A stretch of 60,713 nucleotides of DNA, from contig DAIDHH010000178.1 in NCBI GenBank assembly GCA_027452045.1, positions 1-60,713 of the forward strand. The letters run 5' to 3'. Below are positions 47,780-56,124 of this stretch, piece by piece (within the stretch, counting starts at the first letter, position 1; each line of letters starts with the position of its first letter). A model generated the notes under the pieces. The model saw only the letters and a program-made list of their open reading frames with translations. It did no database searches and was not told where the DNA came from. This stretch comes from Gammaproteobacteria bacterium (GTDB lineage Bacteria; Pseudomonadota; Gammaproteobacteria; Steroidobacterales; Steroidobacteraceae). A program made the translations under genes and the position numbers.

Positions 47780-48580
47780 ATGCTGAAGTCCTATTTCATT
47801 GATGGGGACAAGGGCGGGGTGGGCAAGAGCCTCTTCACCCGCGCGTTCATCCACTACTACCTCTCGCTACCGCAGGAGAAGCGCCCGGGACTGCTGCTCG
47901 TCGATGCGGATTGCAGCAATCCGGACGTCTGCGGCAAGGGCGGATTCAAGGCGACCGAAAGCGAACCGTTGCCCAAGGAGATCTTGTGGGCCGACCTCTT
48001 CGATCTTTCCACCGAGGACGGATGGATCGAACTCGGTAACCAGGTCGGCAAGACGCTGAACCGCGAACCCGGGCGCGAACTGCGAATGATCGTGAGCTTG
48101 CCTGCACAAATCGGCACGCGCGCGTTCGACGGTTCGATCATCGTAGTGAACGAGGTGCTGCACAATACCAATGCGATCCCCGTTTGGCTGCTCAGCCGAA
48201 CGCTCGAATCGCTTACCGCGCTCGAGTATCGCTGCCGGGCGATGCCGCGGCGGTATGCGATCGGCGCGGCGGTGAAGAACCTCTTCTTTGGCGAGGCGGA
48301 TCGGTTCGATCGATGGGATGTGTCGGCGCTGCGCAAGAGCCTCGTGCGCGAAGACGGTACAGCATGGATCGAAACCACTATGCCGGAACTCAATTCGACC
48401 CTCACCGACCAGATCGCGCGGCGGCCATTCCACAAGGTGTATTCCGAGGGCTACGACGGCGAGCCGCTCGCGCTCGGCGCCAAATTGGCACTCGATGCGT
48501 GGTTCCGTGCGCAATCGAAGTCCTTTGCGCAGATCGAGGCACTCACCCCGCCCAACGATGACGCAATCGACGAGGAGTGA
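47780..48580 (+). CDS. ParA/MinD-like P-loop ATPase
   Basis: 266 aa. Deviant Walker A with signature lysine, IDGDKGGVGKSLFTRAF (residues 7-23), and LLLVDADCSNPDV as the A' region. Beyond that the sequence departs from standard ParA (no obvious Walker B D in the usual hydrophobic context; RMIVSLPAQIGTRAF is the likely equivalent). ATG 47780 has GAGGAG upstream. Such ATPases near TraJ/TraB genes are thought to help transfer (VirC1-like positioning of the relaxosome) or partition. No ParB-like gene is seen adjacent. Confidence 0.75.
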   Translation: MLKSYFIDGDKGGVGKSLFTRAFIHYYLSLPQEKRPGLLLVDADCSNPDVCGKGGFKATESEPLPKEILWADLFDLSTEDGWIELGNQVGKTLNREPGRELRMIVSLPAQIGTRAFDGSIIVVNEVLHNTNAIPVWLLSRTLESLTALEYRCRAMPRRYAIGAAVKNLFFGEADRFDRWDVSALRKSLVREDGTAWIETTMPELNSTLTDQIARRPFHKVYSEGYDGEPLALGAKLALDAWFRAQSKSFAQIEALTPPNDDAIDEE

Positions 48581-48584
48581 GCGC

Positions 48585-49283
48585 GTGGCGTACTCGACCA
48601 GCATGCAGATCTTCATCGACATGCGGGGCAAGGCCCCGCTGACCGAGCATGAGCAGGAGGAGATCAAGCTCATCCTGGGTTCCCTCGATCGGGCCGGCTT
48701 CAAATTCGATGAAGCGAACGCCTCGCCGCTCATCGCCATCTGCGCATGGGTCTGGGCGCGCGTGGTCGGACGCGCCGATGTCATCGCGGGCCTGCGTGAG
48801 ACGGTCGAGAGCACCGTGCAGCCGCAGATTGCCGAGCTCGGCGAGCAAATCGCGACGAGCCTTCGCAAGCACGAGGAGATCGACCTCGCCCTCAAGGCAG
48901 CGCCGGGCGAGATCGTCGCGCAGGTGGAGCACCTCCTCGGTGAGCATATCGGCCGCATAGAGAGCGAACTGCTGCGCGTGCCTCAGTCCCCGGGCGCACC
49001 ACCGGCTGCCGGTGGTACTCTCGAACCCGCGACCCGCGAACCCGCCGCTGCGCCGGCCAGTCACACCGACGTCTTCAAAGCCGGCCGCGCTGCGGGTGCC
49101 GCCGACTGGAAAGCGTACTTCCTCACCGCCTCGGTCGGTGTGCTGATCGGGGTGCTGCTCATCGGCGCCTGGAAGCTCGGGCAGCACGACGGCGCCGCCG
49201 AGGCCCGCAAGGCCATCGCGCTCGCACAGCAACTGAGCGCGCAGTGTGGGCCGGCGGGCGGCATTCAGCATGTGCACCGCTGA
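48585..49283 (+). CDS. Hypothetical bitopic membrane protein
   Basis: 232 aa from GTG 48585 (GAGGAG upstream). A helical, acidic N-terminal domain with coiled-coil character (VESTVQPQIAELGEQIATSL), a Pro/Ala linker and one membrane helix near 185-205 (AYFLTASVGVLIGVLLIGAW). Located between the ParA-like gene (4 nt gap) and the TraB-like gene (14 nt overlap); resembles accessory transfer proteins with C-terminal anchors. Family not recognised. Confidence 0.65.
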   Translation: MAYSTSMQIFIDMRGKAPLTEHEQEEIKLILGSLDRAGFKFDEANASPLIAICAWVWARVVGRADVIAGLRETVESTVQPQIAELGEQIATSLRKHEEIDLALKAAPGEIVAQVEHLLGEHIGRIESELLRVPQSPGAPPAAGGTLEPATREPAAAPASHTDVFKAGRAAGAADWKAYFLTASVGVLIGVLLIGAWKLGQHDGAAEARKAIALAQQLSAQCGPAGGIQHVHR

Positions 49284-50466
49284 CCCGCTGCGCGGGGGCG
49301 CAGCGCGGGCACGTTTCGTCGCTCCGATCCTGATGGCCTGCGCAGGGGGCACAGCATGGCTCTACACCCAGGGCGGACTCCTCGCACCAGCGCTGTCGTT
49401 CGCCCTGCCGCTCGCCGTCATCTTCTTGCCCCGAGCGCCGTGGCGCATTGCCGCGGCGCTCGCGTACTACTTGATCGGGACAGCGAGCATTCCGGGCGCC
49501 ATCCATGGGTATTGGGGCCCGGGACATGACCTTTACGCCTACGGCGGGTGGATCGCATCGAGCGCGCTCCTCACCCTGCCATGGGCCTTCGCCCGCCGGC
49601 CGTGGCAGGTCGCGACGGCGACGCTCGCGAGCGGCGTACCGCCATTGGGCATCATCGGGTGGCTCTCGCCCTGCGCGGCGGCCGGGGTACTCTGGCCGGA
49701 CACCGGACTTGCCGGATTCCTGCTCCTCCCGGCGTTCATTTGGACCATCGCGCGCACCTTCGGACCCTGGGCGCGCGAGAAGGGACTCGTCACACGGTTC
49801 GACGGGATCCTCGCCTGCCTGGCGCTCGCGGCGATCCTGAACGGCTGGCAAGCAGTACGGGCCGCAACGCCGGTGCCGAGCGGATGGCGCGGAGTCAATA
49901 CCACCGTGCCGCCGGAACACGGGAGCTTCGGGGCGGCACTCGCTGATCGTCTGGACGTGATCGCTGCGGGAAGCATGGCTCCCCATCGGGCAAAGGTCCT
50001 CGTGTTCCCCGAGGGTGTCCTCGACGGGTGGCTGTGGGGCACGCAGCAGGAGTTCGCCGCAGGGGTGCCGCCAGGACAGACCTGGCTCATCGGAACCGTT
50101 ACCGAAGGCTCCGATGCCGTAACCCTGGCGCGGCACGGTCACGTCAATCCCTTCCCGGTCACCCGCGCGGCCGCCATCCTGCTCGGCGGGAACTGGCGGC
50201 CGTGGACGCATCGCACGCTGCATCCCGCGTGGTGGCAGCGTCCCATCCGGCTCGACGGGCGGCGCGCGTGGGTTGCGATTTGCGCCGAACAGCTCTTCCC
50301 GTGGGTCTGGATGGAAGCGGCGATCGAGCACACGACCGTGGTGCTCGCCACCTCGAATTTCTGGTGGGCGCCACGAGGGTCCGCCATCCCAGGGATCGAG
50401 CGCGCCTCGACCCGCGCCTATGCCCGCCTCCTCGGCCTGCCGGTCATCACGGCCATCAACCATTGA
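49270..50466 (+). CDS. traB: TraB-like conjugal transfer protein (carbon-nitrogen hydrolase fold)
   Basis: 398 aa from ATG 49270. N-terminal ~170 residues hold 5-6 membrane helices (ALSFALPLAVIFLPRAPWRI, GFLLLPAFIWTIARTFGPWA). The C-terminal nitrilase domain has VLVFPEGVLDG (first Glu), and WVAICAEQLFPWVW with the nucleophile-type Cys in CAEQ. This is the layout of Ti-plasmid TraB, a relative of apolipoprotein N-acyltransferase that aids transfer. The central catalytic Lys is not obvious by eye. Fourth gene of the plus-strand set. Confidence 0.82.
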   Translation: MCTADPLRGGAARARFVAPILMACAGGTAWLYTQGGLLAPALSFALPLAVIFLPRAPWRIAAALAYYLIGTASIPGAIHGYWGPGHDLYAYGGWIASSALLTLPWAFARRPWQVATATLASGVPPLGIIGWLSPCAAAGVLWPDTGLAGFLLLPAFIWTIARTFGPWAREKGLVTRFDGILACLALAAILNGWQAVRAATPVPSGWRGVNTTVPPEHGSFGAALADRLDVIAAGSMAPHRAKVLVFPEGVLDGWLWGTQQEFAAGVPPGQTWLIGTVTEGSDAVTLARHGHVNPFPVTRAAAILLGGNWRPWTHRTLHPAWWQRPIRLDGRRAWVAICAEQLFPWVWMEAAIEHTTVVLATSNFWWAPRGSAIPGIERASTRAYARLLGLPVITAINH

Positions 50467-50591
50467 CCGACCACACCGGCGCCGTCCGCATCCCGACGGA
50501 CGCCTGCACGGCCTCGGCATGCTCAGCCCTGCGCCCCGGTACCCGAGCCACCGCAGGTGAGCTACGCTCTTCGCGCAACGGGAGGCCAGCT

Positions 50592-50804
50592 ATGAACGAT
50601 ATCTACGATCGAGCGCAGAAGTACGCCGATGAGGCCATGCACAACTTCTCCGGCATGAATCTGCCGGAGGCCATCCGAGGGCTGATTCAGAGTCAGATCA
50701 AGCTCGCCTACACGACGGCCTTCGGAGTGGCCTACGACCAGGCATTGGCGGGACTCAAGGCTCTCGTTACCGCGCGATCGCACGACCGCAGTCGAAACTC
50801 CTGA
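50592..50804 (+). CDS. Small helical hypothetical protein
   Basis: 70 aa, ATG 50592 with GGGAGG 7 nt upstream. Amphipathic helices (YADEAMHNFSGMNLPEAIRG, LIQSQIKLAYTTAFGVAYDQ). 125 nt after traB, convergent with the sigma-factor gene (6 nt between stops). Unknown. Confidence 0.6.
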   Translation: MNDIYDRAQKYADEAMHNFSGMNLPEAIRGLIQSQIKLAYTTAFGVAYDQALAGLKALVTARSHDRSRNS

Positions 50805-50810
50805 CTCCAC

Positions 50811-51350
50811 TCATGCGATCTCCACGAGGTCGATGCCTCGAGCGAGCAGACGCTCTCGGCACGCCCTGAGCGCCTTTGCCAAGCGTTTATCGAGACACCG
50901 CTCGGAAATGGCGAGCGCTGCGACGAGTTCGTTTCGACACTTGCCCTCGACGTGGGCCATGACGAAGACTTGTCGAAGCGACGGCCGCAAGCCTTTGATC
51001 GCCTCGGCCAGACACGGGCCGATTCGCTCAGGGTCCGACGGTTGTCCAGCCTCATCTCCCCCGGCACCACCGATAGCAGACTCGTCCACGGTCAGAGCGC
51101 CGAGGTCGGCCGCGGATGCGAGTCGGCGGCGCTGCAGATACGTCACAGCGATCAACGTTGCAATCTTGAAGAGCAATGCTCGCGGGAACAGGACGCGCCG
51201 GTGTGCATACCGTTCCTGCACGTGCGCGAAAGTGACCTGGGACACCTTCCGCGCCACCTCCGGGCTGCCCACCATTCGCGTGAGGTACTCCGCCAATTGC
51301 GCCTCATGCGCACGGCACACGTCTTGGATGGCACCTGTTTGCGACGGCAC
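50811..51350 (-). CDS. ECF-like RNA polymerase sigma factor
   Basis: 179 aa from GTG 51350. Region 2-like EAQLAEYLTRMVGSPEVARK and VTFAHVQERYAHRRVLFPRA; region 4-like FVMAHVEGKCRNELVAALAI followed by SERCLDKRLAKALRACRERL. This pattern fits the FecI-type ECF sigma group. No anti-sigma gene is adjacent. It could drive its own accessory promoters; the target is unknown. The 202 nt upstream to 51552 contain no gene and a TTATACT hexamer on the plus strand. Confidence 0.75.
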   Translation of the reverse strand: MPSQTGAIQDVCRAHEAQLAEYLTRMVGSPEVARKVSQVTFAHVQERYAHRRVLFPRALLFKIATLIAVTYLQRRRLASAADLGALTVDESAIGGAGGDEAGQPSDPERIGPCLAEAIKGLRPSLRQVFVMAHVEGKCRNELVAALAISERCLDKRLAKALRACRERLLARGIDLVEIA

Positions 51351-51552
51351 TGGCGGCTCCGGTGTAGGTCTTATCTCCGACTCCCGCGTCCGCAGGCTAC
51401 ACCCATTCTGCGGGCGATACCCCGTTTTAGTTGCTCACGCAACCAGTCGCTTTCGATGCTCGCGGGACACCTCTTATACTCGAGACGTCAAAGACGGTCG
51501 GAATCCTCACTCGGGAACCCTGCGACCGGTCCGCGCGGCCCGCCGGCATCCC

Positions 51553-52356
51553 TTATCGTTCGAGGTCGGGAGGTCTCGACCGAGGGGGCCGCCGCTCGAG
51601 CGCGGCCGGCCTGGACGGCTCACGAGCCGCCGGACGTGCCCGTGCCATCGCCGCGTCAATCACGCCCTCGAGGTCCTCCGCCGGCACTTCCACGGTACCG
51701 TCTTCGTCCCCTCGCAGGTCGGACGTGATAGCCACCGGCCCCTGATCGTTGTGCCGACTCACGCACACCGTCTCGGCATCGTCCTCGGGACTCATCGCGT
51801 CACGCGAGTCCGTGAACAACAAATACGTGCCGTCTCCGCAAGGGATCTCAATCGCGGTGCAGTTACCACCGGTCGTAATTTCCTTCGCCTCAGGGTACTT
51901 CTCGATCACCGCACGGAACCTCCCGTGAGAGCGGTTCGATCGGTTGAGCGCGGAGTCAATCACCTGCTCGAGATTCTCGACGGGCACTGCAAGCGCCTCC
52001 GCCACCCGCTCGCCGCCTCTGTAGCGGCTGACCAGCACGATTCGCGCATCATCCTCCGGCAATCCGAGCGCCTGATCCGTGAGGAGAAGGTGCGTCCCGT
52101 CAGGGCATGGGATCTGCACCGCCCTGCACCCACCGCCCGTGTCGACCTCCGTCATGAACGTATACGTCTCAACGATCGCTCGGAACCGGCCGAGCGGCGG
52201 CAGCGTGGCACGCAGCGCGTCCACGTCGTAACCACAGCGATCACGCAGGTCATCGAGCATGCCGTGCGCCTCGGCGCGGCGGTTGTAATCGCGCAGGCAC
52301 GCGAACTGCTCATCGTCCAGGTCCACCAGCCGAAGCCGTTTGCTCCCGATCATCAT
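51553..52356 (-). CDS. Hypothetical protein with tandem duplicated domain
   Basis: 267 aa from ATG 52356 (ACGGGGTGGG upstream). Two copies of a ~90-residue unit: FRAIVETYTFMTEVDTGGGC, AVQIPCPDGTHLLLTDQALG, LPEDDARIVLVSRY and FRAVIEKYPEAKEITTGGNC, AIEIPCGDGTYLLFTDSRDA, SPEDDAETVCVSRH. The C-tail is basic and ends Asp-Leu-Glu-Arg-stop. No family recognised; the GG-C ... PC-DGT pattern with paired Cys is distinctive. 19 nt after the pentapeptide gene. Confidence 0.65.
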   Translation of the reverse strand: MMIGSKRLRLVDLDDEQFACLRDYNRRAEAHGMLDDLRDRCGYDVDALRATLPPLGRFRAIVETYTFMTEVDTGGGCRAVQIPCPDGTHLLLTDQALGLPEDDARIVLVSRYRGGERVAEALAVPVENLEQVIDSALNRSNRSHGRFRAVIEKYPEAKEITTGGNCTAIEIPCGDGTYLLFTDSRDAMSPEDDAETVCVSRHNDQGPVAITSDLRGDEDGTVEVPAEDLEGVIDAAMARARPAAREPSRPAALERRPPRSRPPDLER

Positions 52357-52375
52357 CCCACCCCGTCGATCGACC

Positions 52376-53596
52376 TCAGCGCCCCGCCTCGAGGCTATGT
52401 GATCGCGCCCGGCGCGGTGCCTGCGGGCGCGCCCGAGACACACGAACACCCACCTCCGGCACGAGTTCCATCTCCTCTGCCGTCAGGACCACCGCTCGTC
52501 CCTCCTCCCCCGCCGCGGCGCTTGCCGCAGCGGCCCGCATAAAGAACGCGCCGGTCGGAAGTCCGTGAATATCAACCACGCCGTAGCCATACACCCGTGT
52601 GTCACCGCTGCCCGGACTCTCGCGCCCGTCATCCCGGATCGGCGTCCCGTGCAGTTCGACAGGTCGCGCCACCGCGTGCGCGGCGAGTCCCTCCGTGATG
52701 GACTCCGCCACCTGCGGATCCTCTGTGAGCGCGGCAGCGAACCCTCGCGCAAGGAGATGCGGCTCTCTGGCCCGCTTCATGCGCTCACCGCACGCCCCGA
52801 GACTCTCGGCGGACTTGCGGCAGTGCTCGATCTCCTGAAATAGTCCGCAAGCCCTCGATACGCCCGGGGACTCCATCAAGATGCCATACCCGTAGAGGAC
52901 GCGCCGAGGGGAACGGTCAGCAAGCCTCTCGGCAAGTTCCGCAGTCGTCAGTCCACCCGCGAGCGTCGCAACCTGCCTCGCCGCGAGGCTAGCGCGGCTC
53001 ACGTCGGCTCCGGTGAAATCCGCGCCCGCAAGTGCCGCGTCCTCAAAATCCGCGCGGTGCGCGTGCGTGTTCCGAAACACCGCACGTTCGAGCCGCGCGG
53101 CCCGGAAAACGGCCGCCACGACATCCGCATGCGAGAAATTGGCGCGGCGCAGATCACATCCCTCGAAAGAGACCCTGGCACATCGAGCATGGCCGAAATT
53201 CGTGCCCGTGAGCTTCGCCCCCTTCACCCTGACGCCAGTCAGATCGGCCGCGGAAGCATTCACCTGGACCAGGTCGGCACCCTCGAGGTTCGCCCCTCGA
53301 AAGATGCCGGCCTGCGCGCGCGAATGCTCGAGATTCGCCCCCGGCAGGCGACTGCCGGAGAAATCCGCTTCGCGCAAATCCGAATATCGAAAATCGGCGC
53401 GGGTGAAGTCCCCGCCGGCCAGCCGCGCGCCGAGCAGGTCCACCCCGCAGAGCACGGTATCCGCCAGCGAGACACCCTTCGCCACCGCCTCCACCACCGC
53501 CTCGCCGAGCTGCACCGCCCGACTACCGCTCGCCGAACTGACCTCAGTCTCATACGCAATGCTGCCGTCGCGGCGCTTGATCTTGATGATCGCCAT
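52376..53596 (-). CDS. Pentapeptide-repeat protein 2 with C-terminal YGYG modules
   Basis: 406 aa from ATG 53596. Residues ~45-200 are pentapeptide repeats (GVDLLGARLAGGDFTRADFR, LREADFSGSRLPGANLEHSR, GCDLRRANFSHADVVAAVFR). The C-terminal half is different, with two YGYG modules (VLYGYGILMESPGVSRACGL near 245; VYGYGVVDIHGLPTGAFFMR near 350) like those in the 622-aa protein. N-terminus IIKIKRRDGSIAYETEVSSA may be a separate small domain. Ends Glu-Ala-Gly-Arg-stop. Confidence 0.82.
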   Translation of the reverse strand: MAIIKIKRRDGSIAYETEVSSASGSRAVQLGEAVVEAVAKGVSLADTVLCGVDLLGARLAGGDFTRADFRYSDLREADFSGSRLPGANLEHSRAQAGIFRGANLEGADLVQVNASAADLTGVRVKGAKLTGTNFGHARCARVSFEGCDLRRANFSHADVVAAVFRAARLERAVFRNTHAHRADFEDAALAGADFTGADVSRASLAARQVATLAGGLTTAELAERLADRSPRRVLYGYGILMESPGVSRACGLFQEIEHCRKSAESLGACGERMKRAREPHLLARGFAAALTEDPQVAESITEGLAAHAVARPVELHGTPIRDDGRESPGSGDTRVYGYGVVDIHGLPTGAFFMRAAAASAAAGEEGRAVVLTAEEMELVPEVGVRVSRARPQAPRRARSHSLEAGR

Positions 53597-53637
53597 ACCG
53601 GTACCTCTCGGGGCGTCGGCCGAACGAGCACTGACGC

Positions 53638-53970
53638 TCAACGCGAAAGTCCATCCGAGCGATCACGGTGCGCGCGGTGACTCTCATACCGGCGCACGCG
53701 GGCGGCGAGGTCGGCCAGAGTCTCGCAGTGCTTGTTCCACTCATCCGTCAGTTCCGGATCGAACCCATCTTCGTTCGCGCCGACGACGGTCAGTTCCTCG
53801 ATCGCGAGACGAATCATCCCGGCATCGCGGGGCTCAAAGACGAGTTTGCCCTTCTCGGCGGTGAGGGCCGCGGCAAGCGCACGGTCACGAGCGGTCGTGT
53901 CGTGCTCGTCCGCGCCTGCGTACTCGAGCGACTGAATCTGCGGCTCGGTCAAGGGGATTCGGACGGTCAT
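53638..53970 (-). CDS. Hypothetical protein
   Basis: 110 aa, ATG 53970 with GGAGTCCCGCC. Helical segments (GMIRLAIEELTVVGANEDGF, NKHCETLADLAARVRRYESH). Between the phosphoesterase (14 nt) and the pentapeptide gene (41 nt). Unknown. Confidence 0.6.
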   Translation of the reverse strand: MTVRIPLTEPQIQSLEYAGADEHDTTARDRALAAALTAEKGKLVFEPRDAGMIRLAIEELTVVGANEDGFDPELTDEWNKHCETLADLAARVRRYESHRAHRDRSDGLSR

Positions 53971-53984
53971 GGCGGGACTCCTCG

Positions 53985-54752
53985 CTATTGCTCCCTGTCC
54001 ATTCCCCCTTGTCCGTCAACTCGCACCTCGAGGGCCAGGGAGGGGTTGAAGTCCGGATTCGGTTCGTAGGGGAAATACCCGCGCGGATTGCACACCACCC
54101 GCGTGCCCTGCTCAACGTAGTCAAACGAATTGTGCATGTGTCCGTGGATCCACAGGGCTATCTGTGGCCCCATCAGGCGCGCGAGGTCGCTTGCAAAGCT
54201 CGGATTCAAGATCGAGCGCGCAAACTGCGGCGATATGCTGCGCTCACACGGAGCGTGGTGGGTCACGATCACCGTCGGTCCCGATCGCCGCAGCCAATCG
54301 ACACTCGCGCCATGGATGGTGAGGGCATCGTTCGGATGAAACGCGCGGGCTCCGTTTAAGATCACCTTGAAGTCCTCCACGCCCTGGGCCGCAGCGAAGA
54401 TCGCCCGGAGGACGGCCGGACCGTTACCGTAGAGCGCGTAATCGGTCCACAGCGTCGCTCCAAGAAACCGGATCCCATCGAGGACGAGCTCATTGCCGTC
54501 CAGCACATCGACGCCCCGTTTACGTCCTTCACGACGCAGGGCCTCGAGGTGCTCGATCAGGTCCTCACCATAGTACTCATGATTTCCGGGCACATAGATA
54601 ACGGGCGTGAGGCGGAAATGCTTTCGCGCCCACGCAATGCCCTTCACGCCACTGTGGATATCACCGGCCAGGACGACGATGTCCTCGTCTCCCTTCGGTG
54701 GCGTCCAGTCGGCAAACTCGAGGTGCAGGTCGGAGAGGACGCGGATTTTCAC
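53985..54752 (-). CDS. Calcineurin-like metallophosphoesterase
   Basis: 255 aa from GTG 54752. All metal motifs are present: LSDLHLEF (D8, H10), VVLAGDIHSG, VPGNHEYYGE, VIVTHHAPCE and IHGHMHNSFDY. Likely acts on a phosphodiester; substrate unknown. The start overlaps a 36-aa ORF stop (GTGA). Fits plasmid-borne single-domain phosphoesterases. Confidence 0.92.
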   Translation of the reverse strand: MKIRVLSDLHLEFADWTPPKGDEDIVVLAGDIHSGVKGIAWARKHFRLTPVIYVPGNHEYYGEDLIEHLEALRREGRKRGVDVLDGNELVLDGIRFLGATLWTDYALYGNGPAVLRAIFAAAQGVEDFKVILNGARAFHPNDALTIHGASVDWLRRSGPTVIVTHHAPCERSISPQFARSILNPSFASDLARLMGPQIALWIHGHMHNSFDYVEQGTRVVCNPRGYFPYEPNPDFNPSLALEVRVDGQGGMDREQ

Positions 54753-54859
54753 TCGCCTTGGCCCGCCACCGCGATTTTGCTATCGAGATCCATGTGTTTC
54801 TTGCCGTCCACACCCGCTGCCCATTTCTTCGTCGAGCTCTCCATGTGCTCGCGGAACAT
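54749..54859 (-). CDS. 36-aa ORF coupled to the phosphoesterase
   Basis: MFREHMESSTKKWAAGVDGK to AVAGQGE, from ATG 54857-54859; its stop overlaps the GTG of the phosphoesterase. No strong ribosome site. The coupling supports translation; function unknown. Confidence 0.4.
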   Translation of the reverse strand: MFREHMESSTKKWAAGVDGKKHMDLDSKIAVAGQGE

Positions 54860-54889
54860 GCTCGGCGTTGCGCGGCGCTGGAGACGCGT

Positions 54890-55030
54890 GTGAACGCGGC
54901 ACCCTGGTGCGATCTGTCTGGGATCGGGTGGTTCGGTCTGCTTTGGAGAATTCCGCTGGTGGTACCGATGCTGCTGGTGCTTGCCGCGGTCGTGCTCTAC
55001 CTGAAGACGCTCGAGTGGCGCGGCAGATGA
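54890..55030 (+). CDS. 46-aa single-helix membrane protein
   Basis: GTG 54890 with CTGGAGAC upstream; VNAAPWCDLSGIGWFGLLWR then IPLVVPMLLVLAAVVLYLKT form one membrane helix. Its stop overlaps the ATG of the next small gene (ATGA), which argues for both being real. Confidence 0.45.
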   Translation: MNAAPWCDLSGIGWFGLLWRIPLVVPMLLVLAAVVLYLKTLEWRGR

Positions 55031-55146
55031 GCGACATTCGGGTCGAGCGCTGCTGCGACGGCTGCAAACACCTCATCTACTCAGCCCACGATGGGCAGCC
55101 TGGCTACCCAGGCTGCGATCCGGTGCTGCGCGGCGCGTCGCACTGA
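55027..55146 (+). CDS. 39-aa Cys-rich protein
   Basis: MSDIRVERCCDGCKHLIYSA HDGQPGYPGCDPVLRGASH. C-C-x2-C and a fourth Cys could form a zinc site. Overlaps the 46-aa gene by 4 nt. Unknown family. Confidence 0.45.
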   Translation: MSDIRVERCCDGCKHLIYSAHDGQPGYPGCDPVLRGASH

Positions 55147-55162
55147 TGGACCAAGGTGTGGC

Positions 55163-55213
55163 ATGAGCGTTTACGTCGATGAGCCTCGCTACCCGTACCC
55201 CCGTACCGGCTGA
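55163..55213 (+). pseudogene. Remnant of a DUF4031-like gene
   Basis: MSVYVDEPRYPYPRTG then a stop. The first 15 residues match the start of DUF4031 proteins (MSVYVDDPxYP), but the remainder is missing or out of frame. The following 240 nt (55214-55453) hold no convincing gene. Confidence 0.4.
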
Positions 55214-55453
55214 TGTCGGCGGATGGCATAACAGCCGGACGCGGGTCCTCTATCAGAGCCCTTTAGCTGATCGTCGCGGAGACCGTTGCGGCCTGCTCCG
55301 ATTTCCGGACAGGCTTCAACACGTCCGCGAAGGAACGGTTGCCCCACAGGATCGAGCACGACGGCCTAGGACGCCGTGTGTATCAGCTGCCACTGAACAC
55401 TGAAGTCGGGCGAGGCGGCCGCGCGCCGCAAAGCGCGTCACGAATTCCCCTCG

Positions 55454-56005
55454 CTATTGCGCAGGCGGGCCATCCGGTTCCGTGATGAACGTGAACATTA
55501 ATATGACAACGGTCCCAAAAAGGCCTCCTGCAAAGGTCAAGAACACTCCTACGGTCGCAATGGGGTTGTTTCGGTGTACTGTGTAGCTCGCGCCGAAGAT
55601 AATAGAGGCCGCCGGAACCGCGCCCAAGAAAAGAGCAACAGCGTAAGTGAGTATCATGCTGATTTTTTTGCAATTCTGGAGCGACAATTTTGCGATGACG
55701 CAGCATGCCCAAGCACAAGTCGTGAGGGACCCACACATAACAGCTGTAGCGGGCACTAGACTGGTGTGGTCCTCGGTCAAGAGTCGCGCGTAGCCCTCCC
55801 AGTATGGCGCTCCTGTTTTTGACCACATTGTCGCGATGATCTGGCCGATGGCTCCCGCGTTACTACTCACAAAAATCAGCGCGAGGATCCCGCTGATAAG
55901 ACCTACTGTCGTGATTCCACAGGAGAGCAAAGTCTGCGTGAAATTTGGCTTTGAGCAGTGGGCGGAACTCACCGATTCGGCGTCGCTATTTGTATCTTCG
56001 GTCAT
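55454..56005 (-). CDS. Four-helix membrane protein, low GC
   Basis: 183 aa from ATG 56005 with a perfect AGGAGG site. Membrane helices at about 27-48 (LLSCGITTVGLISGILALIF), 80-105 (AVMCGSLTTCAWACCVIAKL), 115-138 (ILTYAVALFLGAVPAASIIF) and 148-172 (VGVFLTFAGGLFGTVVILMF). GC is clearly lower than the neighbours (about 50%), suggesting recent transfer. No family recognised. The frame to 56065 lacks a better start. Confidence 0.65.
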   Translation of the reverse strand: MTEDTNSDAESVSSAHCSKPNFTQTLLSCGITTVGLISGILALIFVSSNAGAIGQIIATMWSKTGAPYWEGYARLLTEDHTSLVPATAVMCGSLTTCAWACCVIAKLSLQNCKKISMILTYAVALFLGAVPAASIIFGASYTVHRNNPIATVGVFLTFAGGLFGTVVILMFTFITEPDGPPAQ

Positions 56006-56124
56006 TTGTGCCTCCTGATCCAAACGAGATGCATGGCTTAACGCGAGCCGCCTCTTTCGCGGCACTCTTGAGGGATGAGTCTCGTGAAGTTAAATGCTAC
56101 GCTCATGGCTGCCTTCGTCGTGTA

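Noticed and set aside
55214..55453. Possible gene after the DUF4031-like remnant (frame with LIVAETVAACSDFRTGF)
   Set aside because: Interrupted by stops and without start signals; only a weak hint of decayed coding sequence.
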